Below are positions 1 through 10,570 of a DNA stretch of 64,000 nt, piece after piece. The stretch is from Lamellibrachia columna. Taxonomy: Eukaryota > Annelida > Polychaeta > Sabellida > Siboglinidae. Position 1 is the first letter of the stretch; the number at the start of each line of letters is the position of its first letter. The stretch spans positions 2,855,595 to 2,919,594 of the forward strand of contig OY759263.1 of the NCBI GenBank assembly GCA_963662155.1, given 5' to 3'. A model generated the notes under the pieces. The model did not search any database and had not been told where the DNA came from. It saw only the letters and a program-made list of their open reading frames with translations. A program made the translations under genes and the position numbers.

Positions 1-2354
1 TTACTCAGCATGTGCTAGAACCAACCAGGGGAGAAAATGTATTAGATATAGTTTTGTCATCACAAAAAGAATTAGTGGACAATGTAAAAATACTTGAACC
101 ATTGGGTAGCAGTGACCATAATCAAATACATTTTGACATCAATGTAAAATCAGAAAGTAAAAATAAGAAAACGTACAAGAGAAACTTCCACAAAGGTAAC
201 TACAAAGATATGAGAAAATACTTAGCAAAGCTAGATTGGAATAACATGCTGATGAATAAGACCGCAATTGAATGTTGGAATATTCTAAAATATGAAATTG
301 AGAGTATCATCGATAAATTTGTTCCCTTCCAAAAACAAGGAAAACGGTGTAGAAAGAAACACTTGTCAAAAGAGGCTATTAGAAAAATAGTGTTAAAACA
401 AACTATGTGGAGGGTTTATAGGCGTACTGGAAAGGAAGAAGACTATGCAAATTACAAAGAGGCACTTAATGCAGCTACAACTGAAATCAGACAATCTAAA
501 AGAAGCTATGAGCAAAAAGTAGCATGTTACATAAAAAATGACAGCAAGAGTTTTTATGCATATGTCAGGAGTAAACAAAACGTACAAGACAAGGTTGGAC
601 CTCTAGAAGACAGTGCTGGAAATATAATATCACAGGGGTTTTTAATGGTGGAAGACCTAAATGGTTACTTCAGTTCAGTGTTTACCAAAGAAGATATTAG
701 TTCATTACCAGTTGCTGATGCTAAATTTCAGGAGGTTAAATCTGACTATTTAGGACCGTTAGTTGTAACTCCAGAAATGGTAGCTACGAAAATAAAGGCA
801 ATGAAGGATAACAAATCACCGGGAGTGGATGGGATTCCTCCAAAATTACTAATGGAAACAGTAGAACAAATCAGTATACCACTTGCAAGAGTATTCAACT
901 TGTCATTAAAAGAGGGAGTTGTTCCGTTTGAATGGAAAGAAGCAAACATCATACCATTATTTAAAAAAGGTTCGAGAAATAAGTAAGAAAATTACAGACC
1001 AGTGAGTTTAACGTCAGTGATTTGTAAATTATTAGAAAGGTTAATTAAAGACCATATGGTGGACTTCCTCGTTAAGCATAAATTATTAAATTCATCTCAA
1101 CATGGATTCCTTAAAGCGAGGTCATGCTTAACAAATATGTTATGTTTTTTGGAAGAAATCACTAAGTGGATAGACGTGGGATCGCCAGTAGATATTATCT
1201 ACTTAGATTTTCAGAAAGCTTTTGACAAAGTGCCACATTAAAGATTACTACTTAAATTAAAAGCACATGGTATCGGGGATAGCATAACTGACTGGATAGA
1301 ACAATGGCTGACTGACAGAAGACAACGAGTTGTAGTGGATGGAGAAGTTTCAAATTGGAAATCGGTTTTGAGTGGGGTACCTCAAGGATCAGTATTAGGA
1401 CCTATATTATTCTTAATATATATCAATGACTTGGACGACAGTATAACAATTAAGTAACGTACTGAAATTTGCAGATGACACAAAACTGTTTAGAAAGGTT
1501 AATACTGATGGTGATAAACAACATTTACAAAACGATCTAGACAGATTAGTGAAATGCTCTGAGAAATGGCAGATGTTGTTCAATTTTGGGAAATGTAGAG
1601 GACATGGGAACTTGGATGTAAACTATAAAATGGGAGATACTGTTCTGGGTACTACTGTAAAAGAAAAGGACTTAGGAGTTACAATAAGCGCTGATATGAA
1701 AGTTTCAGAGCAGTGTGGTATTGCAGCTTCAAAGGGTAACCAAATTATTGGATTGATTAGAAGAAACATAACATACAAGGGAAAAAAGTTAATTATACCT
1801 CTTTATAAAGCAATAGTTAGACCTCATTTAGAATACTGTATACAAGCATGGAGACCATATCGTAAGAATGATATAGATACGCTTGAACGCATACAAAGGA
1901 GAGCAACTAAAATGATTCCAGAACTAAGAGACCTTAGTTATGAAGAATGCCTGAAGGAATGTGGTTTAACAACTTTAGAGACAAGGAGGTTAAGAGGAGA
2001 TCAGATTGAAGTTTTAAAGATATTGAATGTGTATGAAAATATTGATAGAAATATGTTTTTCTCACTCAAGAAGGATAGCAGAACTAGAGGACATGAGGTA
2101 AAATTAGTAAAGGATCAATGTAGATTGGACATCAGGAAGCACTCGTTCTCACAGAGGACAATAAATGAATGGAACAAATTGTCTACAGATTGTGTAACTG
2201 CTAGCAGCGTGAATATGTTTAAAAACAAGGTTGACACATATCTCAGGAGGGCGGGTTATAAGTAGATGAACATTGTTGGACTCTCGATAAGCCAATGGCT
2301 TCCTTGTCCACTTGCCATCTGGGCCTTTGGCTTGGATGGCAAATCTTGTTAAAT
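1..2354 (+). mobile_element. LINE family A, copy 1 (CR1/jockey-like non-LTR retrotransposon, decayed)
   Basis: This is the 3' two-thirds of a non-LTR retrotransposon that enters from the left edge. The first reading frame (12-986) starts in the C-terminal part of an apurinic-type endonuclease (S-D-H-N motif near residue 35) and runs into the reverse transcriptase (SPGVDG motif). RT continues at 1002-1241 (LDFQKAFDKVPH), with PQGSVLGP and FADDT visible near 1380-1480, and ends in the RT C-terminal domain at 1549-2265. The copy is dead. It has a TAA at 984-986, a CAG/CAA-to-TAA change at 1239-1241 (CAA in copies 2 and 3), a 5-bp insertion near 1448, and a 12-bp deletion near 1597. The shared 3' tail ends at about 2354 with the sequence AAATCTTGTTAAAT. 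The family matches the CR1/L2/jockey group in layout; the exact clade was not determined. Confidence 0.9.
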
Positions 2355-2508
2355 GTGTAGCCTGCCCTTATCAAATATCTGTCAATTCTATTTTTAAACA
2401 TATTCACACTACTAGCATTAACACAATCATTTTGCAGTTTGTTCCATTCGTTTATCACCCTCTGTGAGAAAGAGTACTTTCTCATGTCCAACCTACACTG
2501 CTTTATAT
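2355..2508 (-). mobile_element. Antisense LINE fragment (relative of family A)
   Basis: Read on the minus strand this encodes the last ~45 residues of a LINE ORF2 (HSFSQR-like RKYSFSQRVINEWNKL, then NMFKNRIDRYLIRAGY). It differs from copies 1-3 at many residues, so it comes from a related subfamily rather than from the neighbouring copies. It lies tail-to-tail against copy 1. Confidence 0.75.
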
Positions 2509-3773
2509 TTATATCAATGACTTGGACGACAGTCATGCTTAACAAATATGTTATGTTTTTTGGAAGAAATCACTAAGTGGATAGACGTGGGATCGCCAGT
2601 AGATATTATCTACTTAGATTTTCAGAAAGCTTTTGACAAAGTGCCACATCAAAGATTACTACTTAAATTAAAAGCCCATGGTATCGGGGACAGCATAACT
2701 GACTGGATAGAACAATGGCTGACTGACAGAAGACAACGAGTTGTAGTAGATGGAGAAGTTTCAAATTGGAAATCGGTTTTGAGTGGGGTACCTCAAGGAT
2801 CAGTATTAGGACCTATATTATTCTTAATTTATATCAATGACTTGGACGACAGTATAACAAGTAACGTACTGAAATTTGCGGATGACACAAAACTGTTTAG
2901 AAAGGTTAATACTGATGGTGATAAACAACATTTACAAAACGATCTAGACAGATTAGTGAAATGGTCTGAGAAATGGCAGATGTTGTTCAATTTTGGGAAA
3001 TGTAAATGCCTACATACAGGACATAGGAACTTGAATGTAAACTATAAAATGGGAGATACTGTTCTGGGTACTACTGTAAAAGAAAAGGACTTAGGAGTTA
3101 CAATAAGCGCTGATATGAAAGTTTCAGAGCAGTGTGGTATTGCAGCTTCAAAGGGTAATCAAATTCTTGGATTGATTAGAAGAAACATAACATACAAGGG
3201 AAAAAAGTTAATTATACCTCTTTATAAAGCAATAGTTAGACCTCATTTAGAATACTGTATACAAGCATGGAGACCATATCGTAAGAAAGATATAGATACG
3301 CTTGAACGCATACAAAGGAGAGCAACTAAAATGATTCCAGAACTGAGAGACCTTAGTTATGAAGAACGCCTGAAAGAATGTGGTTTAACAACTCTAGAGA
3401 CAAGGAGGTTAAGAGGAGATCAGATTGAAGTTTTTAAGATATTGAATGGGTATGAAAATATTGATAGAAATATGTTTTTCTCACTCAAGAAGGATAGCAG
3501 AACTAGAGGACATGAGGTAAAATTAGTAAAGGATCAATGTAGATTGGACATCAAGAAGCACTCGTTCTCACAGAGGACAATAAATGAATGGAACAAATTG
3601 TCTACAGATTGTGTAACTGCTAGCAGCGTGAATATGTTTAAAAACAAGGTTGACACATATCTCAGGAGGGCGGGTTATAAGTAGATGAACATTGTTGGAC
3701 TCTCGATAAGCCAATGGCTTCCTTGTCTACTTGCCATCTGGGCCTTTGGCTTGGATGGCAAATCTTGTTAAAT
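2509..3773 (+). mobile_element. LINE family A, copy 2 (RT half, open frame)
   Basis: A 378-codon open frame (2548-3684) covers RT from the LDFQKAFDKVPHQ motif through [10 protein letters not shown], the catalytic FADD box and the C-terminal domain, ending in RRAGYK. The 3' tail then matches copy 1 up to about 3773. The first 25 bases (2509-2533, encoding YINDLDDS) belong to a point downstream in the element, and the sequence then jumps back to the SCLTNML region. This marks a rearrangement junction rather than a simple 5' truncation. It is nearly identical to copies 1 and 3, which indicates recent copying. Confidence 0.88.
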
Positions 3774-4090
3774 CTTTAACTAATGGTAATGCTGCTTTGT
3801 GTCCTATGCTCTGGTCCTACTGCCTTAATATTTAATAACATATTCGTATCAACAACATGTCATTGATATAAATTACAAATAGAACTGGTCTTGAGTAATT
3901 ATCCAGGTCCAGAGTAACAAGAAGCTCTATGACCTTGCGAGTTGAAAATTACTATAAGCGCATATGTTAGCCATATTCTTGGTGGCGTAAAACATGACAA
4001 ACAATGACACACACAGTGACAGCTAGTGAGCAATAATAGGGGAGATTGAGTCATCTACGACATAAACAAACTCATCGAGTAACTACTTAC
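3774..4090. other. Unassigned AT-rich spacer
   Basis: I see no reading frame or repeat of note here. A (TTAATA)-like stretch follows the LINE tail at about 3825-3840. Confidence 0.4.
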
Positions 4091-4122
4091 GCCCGTTTCT
4101 TCGGTGGCCGCGAAGTAGCCAT
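4091..4122 (-). CDS. Candidate first coding exon of an unidentified gene
   Basis: On the minus strand an ATG at 4122-4120 begins a 32-nt stretch encoding MATSRPPKKR plus part of an Ala codon, followed at once by a consensus donor (GTAAGT starting at 4090). The peptide is basic and resembles a nuclear-localisation signal. The upstream side (4123-4600) is GC-rich, like a promoter or 5' UTR, while everything downstream in the window is LINE sequence. If real, the rest of the gene is off the left edge or was split by the LINE cluster. The evidence is only ATG, donor and GC content, so confidence is low. Confidence 0.25.
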
Positions 4123-4600
4123 AGTTGCACAGTTCGGTTATAGCATTGCCGTCGACAGACCCGCTGGTTGGCGACAAGACTGACGCTCAGACTCATTCAT
4201 TCATGAATCATATCTCGGACAATCTGACCGGCGGAGAATCGCTGACGGGTTAATATAGCAGTTGTCGCGCCTACGCCTGTCAGCTGATCACGTGACGCTA
4301 CTCTCGCCCACTGACGACGTCGGCCTGCCGATGAATGCGTCTACGATACGTTGTTGCATCACGTGCGGAATTACAAGGGTTTCGCCCACTCTGTAGCTGA
4401 ATTGTCGAAAAGTTTGCGGTGAGATGTGTGTGACTGTTGCCCGCGAAAGTATGAAGTCTAGTGACTTAGCCCACGCGGTGATTATCACGGACACGGGTGC
4501 GCTTGTTCAAAAACTTTCTCCTGGCTGGGCCTGCTGGTCTTCCCGGCCTTGGCCTTGGCTTGCCAGTGCCACTTGCCGTCGCCTTCCGCGATGTAAATAA
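4123..4600. promoter_or_regulatory. GC/CpG-richer patch, possible promoter or 5' UTR
   Basis: CpG dinucleotides and G+C are clearly denser here than in the AT-rich flanks (for example the TGACGACGTCGGCC, CGGCGGAGAATCGC and CGCGATG stretches). There is an E-box/bHLH-like CACGTG-related site (TCACGTG) near 4289 and again near 4370. No protein family is recognisable in any frame. It would serve the candidate exon at 4091-4122 if that is genuine. Confidence 0.3.
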
Positions 4601-4859
4601 ATAAATGAAATAACCTGAATCCATATTTATCTGGCTCCGTTTAGTCACGTGCGAAGTAATTGTTTTCATCGATCTTAAATCTGCAGTGAGACTTGATCAC
4701 CAGCAGAGCAAAACCAATCAGAAACCTGTTGGCTAGTTAGTCTCGGTCAGAGGATTACTTGGTCAGTGTCAGTGACAGCGTGACAGTGTCAGTGAGTGAC
4801 AGTGTAAATAAATAATAATAATATGATAATAATAATAATGTTTTATTTCAGGCAAGAGC

Positions 4860-4924
<65 letters not shown>
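4860..4924. repeat. (TA)n microsatellite
   Basis: About 32 uninterrupted TA dinucleotides lie in the 3' UTR of the family C LINE. Confidence 0.98.
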
Positions 4925-4928
<4 letters not shown>

Positions 4929-5196
4929 CAAGTAAAAAAAACATAAATATACACACATTATGAACAATAGAGGTACATGTAGTGAGAAAAAAATTAATAT
5001 ATACATACATGACGTGTAGTAAAAATATATATAAAATAAGTCAGGATAAAAAATATATTGGTATAAAAGTACAAACATCATGAATTAAAAGCATACAATT
5101 GATCAATCCGATGTTTAATCAATGGACTTCGATAATAAATAAAAGTGTGAAAATCATTCATAAAAAAGTATGTATTGTCGTGATTTTTCCAACCGC

Positions 5197-5511
5197 CACT
5201 ACAGCGGGGTGACAAGTTGTGTTTAATTCTAAAACTGTTGTTATAAGCAACATATGACTTGCACTACAGCGGGGTGACAAGTTGTGTTTAATTCTAAAAC
5301 TGTTGTTATAAGCAACATATGACTTGCACTACAGCGGGGTGACAAGTTGTGTTTAATTCTAAAACTGTTGTTATAAGCAACATATGACTTGCACTACAAC
5401 GGGGTGACAAGTTGTGTTTAATTCTAAAACTGTTGTTATAAGCAACATATGACTTGCACTACAGCGGGGTGACAAGTTGTGTTTAATTCTAAAACTGTTG
5501 TTATAAGCAAC
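5197..5511. repeat. 65-bp tandem repeat, ~4.8 copies, derived from LINE coding sequence
   Basis: The unit starts CACTACAGCGGGGTGACAAG and repeats every 65 bp (5197, 5262, 5327, ...). Copies are virtually identical (one G/A difference at ~5399). Read on the minus strand, one unit encodes VAYNNSFRIKHNLSPRCSASHM, which is the C-terminal part of the surrounding LINE ORF. The array is therefore an expansion of element sequence and not an insertion. Because 65 is not a multiple of 3, the reading frame is lost at each unit. Confidence 0.95.
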
Positions 5512-6010
5512 ATTAATACCTTTCAGACTCTGTTTTTTTTAAATTACGCCAAAGACTTGAGGTGTACATTGAACCACAGTATGAATTAAATAAAGTTGTT
5601 TTAATGGAATTGTTGCATAAGTTAAATTTTCTGGCTAAAGCAGTTGCCTGTGCATAGATATATCTTTTCTGCCTGGCAATATCATCATCATCAGTAAGGT
5701 TATTGTTTATAATATTGCCGAGGTATTTACATTTCTCAGTGTAAGGTAGTGTATGGTTATTGATAACAACAGGATGAATATTTTTCTTGTCCCTAGGTTT
5801 GTTATCAATAACCATACAGAATACAGAAAGATTTGTTGGCATTGTATGTTATATCAAACATATTGCCGTACTCGGCACAACAATCGGTGAGTTCTCTCAA
5901 CCCAGCAACACTAGGTGGAAAAACACAACGGTCATCGGCATACATCATATGATTCATTATGGTTCCTGCATAAAGACAGCCAATTTGTTCCTGCATAAAG
6001 CCAATTTGTA

Positions 6011-6814
6011 ATACTAGTAGTATACTCGTATTGTATTTATATTTTTTTACTGCGAACCAGTATATTTGGAGCACATTTCTTCTGCTTCTTGATGGCAGTG
6101 TAGGAGATGATATGTCACAGAATACACATGTAAAGCGCTTAATTTAGTGTGTGTCAGTTTTAAATCATAACATAAGTTATAGGAGGGGCGCATAGGCTGT
6201 AGCCAGGTTTAAATTCACGTGGAAGCACAAATCTAAGAGGGGGTCTGGGTGTCCTTTTTCTAAAAAGCAAACTAATCATTCGCAATCTGGTGCATTTTCA
6301 AGTCTAAATAAAACTAGAAATATTGCCCCTATATGACCATGGAGCAAGACCCACCTACTCGACACCCATCATTGGAAAAAGGTGGGTATGACTCTTCAGT
6401 ATATCATATATGTATGACAAAGACTAGTTTTTGCAGTTTATTAAGATTGTTTACATGCTTCAATGACCCGTTTGTAATGATATGTGCTGCCATCTGGTGT
6501 GGTGGGTCGAACATCCACCATTTGCAACGCGAAGGCACGATGTAAGTTAGCTATATAAAAACATGTATAACTATCATATGAGCATCGCTGTATCTTATTA
6601 AAAGGTGGCAGCGGTAAACATGAGCGACCACGAACATGCAGACCGTGCGACTAATTCATACAACACTGTACTAGTTGTTGAACACGCACACATTGAAACG
6701 TTAAAATGCCATTACCGCACCTAATTCCTAAAAATTAACATTCCTACCATGTGAAACCACAGATGAAGGAACACTGTTAACGCTGTTACCTGAGCGAACA
6801 TGGCCACAACAAAA
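6011..6814. other. Spacer upstream of the Gypsy-type element; possible LTR remnant
   Basis: No coding sequence is recognised. A TATATAAAA box at about 6550 and the stretch ending near 6600, just before GGTGGCAGCGG, could be the end of a 5' LTR followed by a primer-binding site. I could not find a matching 3' LTR because the element is cut at 9610. Confidence 0.3.
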
Positions 6815-9610
6815 ATGTCTACCATGAACTGGAGCCACGAACCCGTGGCTGACGCATTCAGAGCATTTAAGGCTAGAATGGAATTGTATCTTGAAGATCA
6901 GAACGTTAACGACCGTCACAAATGAGCAACAAAAATCAAAATAGCACATGGAGATGAAGGAATGAGAAGAATCCTGGCATCAGGTATGTCAATCCAGAGA
7001 GATCAAAATGCAGTCTGGGCCATCATTGAGGAACAGGTGATGCAAAAGTCAAGATACATTTTCGTGTCCATCATTTGGAATTTGCACATATGCGCCAGAA
7101 AGCCGAGGAAAATATAACCGACTTTATATCAAGACTCTGTGAAAAGGCTACAAAGTGTAAATTTTAAAAGAATGAACTGAATGAGAGATTCATAAAAATT
7201 ATCATAGTATCTACTTCTGTAGAAGACTTGTGCAAAGAACTGTCAAAACCTAAAGGGTACTTGATCAAGGACGTCATAGAAAGAGGCCGTGAACATGAGG
7301 CTGTACAAGCTTCGCAGACATCTCTGAGAAATATGTCAGCTCCTGTAACAACTACTGTCAATGTTGTGACATGATTGAGTTGTTCCAACTGTGGTCTACA
7401 CCATCCTCCCAAATCATGTCCTGCATACAAAGACAGGTGCCTAGCATGCGGATGTACGGGTCATTGGAAGAAGCTCTGTTGAAAATCAAGACACATTCCA
7501 GAAAGTAGATTTGACCAAGACAGACAGCCAACAACAAAGATGGAAGCTAAGTCAAGAGGTCGGAAAGGAAAATTCGAAACAAAGAAACAGAAACAGAACT
7601 GGCGGGGGAATACGAGATCTCAAAATGAAGTCCATTTTGATCCTTACAATGACACTGACTCAGATAGTGGAAACAAAACACCTACGAAAAAACTTTCAAT
7701 CCAGTCCAGATAAGCGACATGTCGGTCAATGCTGTCCACTGAGAAGCTTTTACACAGATGACAACATCAAATGTTTTGGATCCATCGAGTTAAGCATTCG
7801 ACGAAATGACCAGAACGTGTACCATTGCCAGAAGTTTTATGTTGTTGAAGTAACAAGACCTGCAATACTGGGATTGCCATCGTGTGAATTGCTGAAGTTC
7901 AAAGATGTCGATGCAATTCACAAAGTTGAGGTTGGTGACATTCACAACACACAATCGCCGACCAATTACCGAACAGTCAATGAGAATAGTCATCAGCCGA
8001 AACAGTGAAATGACTCGCCCAAACCTGGAAAGAAGATCAACAATGTTGATGATCTGAAGCAATGGTTTCCAGACTGTTTTGATGGAATAGGAAACATCCA
8101 TAGCGAAGAAGGTATTCACCTCGGTACACCTCTGTCCTAAACTGCAAGCTGAAATAAAGAAGATGGAAGATCTAGGCATTATATGCAAAGTCATGAGGCA
8201 CACAGACTGGTGTTCTTCACTCACATGTTTTGAAATTAGATGGAAGTTTGTGTGTATGCCTGGACAAGGCACTGAAACAATGTCCTCACAAGATTCCCAT
8301 GGTTGAGGAGATAACTCCAGCATTTTCCAAGACAAAACACTTTACAAAGCTGGATGCCAAAGCGGGATACTGATGTGTGAAGTTGGCACCACATTCAGAA
8401 CCCCTTTTGGACGTTACTGTTTCAATGTCCTACCGTTTGGCTTGGGCATCAGCCAAGATTTGTTCCAACAATGCATAGATGCCATCATCGAACAGTGTGA
8501 AGGATGTGTTGGGATCAATGATGATATCGCCATTTATGGAGAAACTGAGGAACAACACGATGAAAGAGTCATTAACTTCTTCAAGGTATCCCGGAAAGAA
8601 GGATTGATGCTAAATTCACAGAAGGGCATTGTCAAAACAAACAGTATGCCTTTCTTTGGACAAAGGAGTCTTCCATGATCCAGCCAAGGTCAAGGTCATT
8701 CTCAAGGTGCCAACACCACAAGACAAGGAGAACCTACAGAAATTCCTTGGTATGAAAAAAGACACCCCATTCGAGTGGAGCGAAGACCAGCAGAGGGTAT
8801 TTGAAAAGCTCAAGGAACTTGTCGCAGCCAACATTGGCCTCAAGTAGTATGATCCAAATAGTGAAGCATTCCTTGAGGTTGATGCCTCGATGAAGGGTCT
8901 GGGAGGAGTATTGATCCAGAATGGCACACCTGTGGCATTTGCCAGTAAAGCACCCACCCAAGCACAAGTGAACTTGGAAAGTTATACAGCAATTCCACCA
9001 CTACCTGTACGGGAAAGCTTTCACTGTCATATTGGACCACAAGCCGTTGAAAATGATCTTTCGGAAACTCATCCATGCAGCACCCCTAAGGTTGCAATGT
9101 ATGATGGTAAAGGTCCAAGGCTATGACTTCAATGTCCGATACCGCCCAGGCAATGAAATGATATTGGCTGACATGTTTTCACGACTTCCCAACAAATCTG
9201 AAGCGATTCAGTTAGACAGCCATGTAGATCAGATACTTCTGGAAGATACAGACAACATCAAAATGGACATTCTGAATTTTTCATCAACCAAGCAAGGTCA
9301 GATCAGACACGAAACTGCCAGAGATTCGACTCTTAGCAGTCTGAGCCAAGTCATCTTCACTGGTTGGTGAAACACAATCCAAGAAGTACCAAACAATGTG
9401 CATGAATTCTGGAACTATCGCAATGAGCTGGCAGTTGAAAATGGAGTCATCTTCAAAGGAAAGCAAGTTTTGATACCTGAGCCACTTCGAAGTGATCATT
9501 GCACAACTACACGAAGGACACCAAGGCATAGAGAAAACCAGATGTCTTGCCCGTGAAAGCATGTTCTGGCCTCACATCAACAAGGATATTGAGAATATCT
9601 GCAAAAGTTG
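6815..9610 (+). mobile_element. Decayed Gypsy-type (Metaviridae-like) LTR retrotransposon, gag to integrase N-terminus
   Basis: The domain order is gag, zinc knuckles, protease region, RT, RNase H, integrase, which is diagnostic of the Gypsy group. A gag-like start (ATG at 6815) is followed by stops. Two CCHC-type knuckles lie at ~7380-7480; the second fits C-x2-C-x4-H-x4-C. The ORF at 7511-8008 covers the protease-RT linker. RT is at ~8300-8640 (HFTKLDAKAGY, then VLPFGL and a degraded catalytic box). RNase H is at ~8840-9130 (EVDASMKGLGGVL). The integrase HHCC zinc finger is at ~9492-9610 (H-x3-H ... C-x2-C). Stops and frameshifts are scattered through it, so it is non-functional. It ends abruptly where the 39-bp array begins. 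Confidence 0.88.
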
Positions 9611-10353
9611 TCTGTTGACAACTGTGTTATACATGTATTCATATCAGCATCTGTTGACACCTGTGTTATACATGTATTCATATCAGCATATGTTGACACC
9701 TGTGTTATACATGTATTCATATCAGCATATGTTGACAACTGTGTTATACATGTATTCATATCAGCATCTGTTGACACCTGTGTTATACATGTATTCATAT
9801 CAGCATATGTTGACACCTGTGTTATACATGTATTCATATCAGCATCTGTTGACACCTGTGTTATACATGTATTCATATCAGCATATGTTGACACCTGTGT
9901 TATACATGTATTCATATCAGCATCTGTTGACACCTGTGTTATACATGTATTCATATCAGCATATGTTGACACCTGTGTTATACATGTATTCATATCAGCA
10001 TATGTTGACAACTGTGTTATACATGTATTCATATCAGCATCTGTTGACACCTGTGTTATACATGTATTCATATCAGCATATGTTGACACCTGTGTTATAC
10101 ATGTATTCATATCAGCATCTGTTGACACCTGTGTTATACATGTATTCATATCAGCATATGTTGACACCTGTGTTATACATGTATTCATATCAGCATCTGT
10201 TGACACCTGTGTTATACATGTATTCATATCAGCATATGTTGACACCTGTGTTATACATGTATTCATATCAGCATCTGTTGACACCTGTGTTATACATGTA
10301 TTCATATCAGCATATGTTGACACCTGTGTTATACATGTATTCATATCAGCATC
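9611..10353. repeat. 39-bp minisatellite, ~19 copies
   Basis: The unit is TGTTGACACCTGTGTTATAC followed by ATGTATTCATATCAGCATM, every 39 bp. Units alternate mainly between CATCTG and CATATG at the junction. A rarer ACAACT variant occurs near 9618, 9734 and 10007; the last two are 273 bp apart, exactly 7 units. The array is open in three frames (two plus, one minus) only because 39 is a multiple of 3 and the unit lacks stops; it is not a gene. It interrupts the integrase of the Gypsy-type element. Confidence 0.97.
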
Positions 10354-10456
10354 TGCCACCCATATTACCATCTGAAAAATTACATTAAAAAACTTATTTG
10401 TTAAAATATTTCTTGCAGTTGTTAGCTGGCATGAATATAGTGGTCAGTGTTTCTGC

Positions 10457-10517
10457 CTGTTGAATGTATTGATACCTGTTGAATGTATTGATACCTGTTG
10501 AATGTATTGATACCTGT
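10457..10517. repeat. 19-bp tandem repeat, ~3 copies
   Basis: CTGTTGAATGTATTGATAC is repeated three times in tandem between two larger arrays. Confidence 0.9.
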
Positions 10518-10570
10518 GCATAACTCTTTCTATTTCAGTCATTCAGTGATATGCAATGAGAGTAGTTTGT

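Larger units (their letters stand above)
4805..6010 (-). mobile_element. LINE family C, 5'-truncated RT fragment
   Basis: Minus-strand frames hold the palm of a non-LTR reverse transcriptase: an N-H-x-M-Y-A-D-D catalytic box followed by VAGLRELTDCCAEYG. Downstream is the thumb and C-terminal region (KCKYLGNII, IYAQATALARKFNLC, LFNSYCGSMYTSSLW). A frameshift near 5530 leads into KGINVAYNNSFRIKH, the repeat array below, and then a C-terminal tail ending at a TGA near 5080. The 3' end is an AT-rich (ATT)n-like stretch at 4805-4850. The family differs from the family A elements and is broken. Confidence 0.8.

Noticed and set aside
1549..2265. Treating each LINE frame as a host gene
   Set aside because: Clear non-LTR RT motifs, stops, 5' truncation and shared 3' tails show they are mobile-element copies.
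9492..10388. Three ~255-298-codon frames in the 39-bp array
   Set aside because: The period is a multiple of 3 and lacks stops, so several frames are open automatically. No biological signal beyond the integrase stub at the start.
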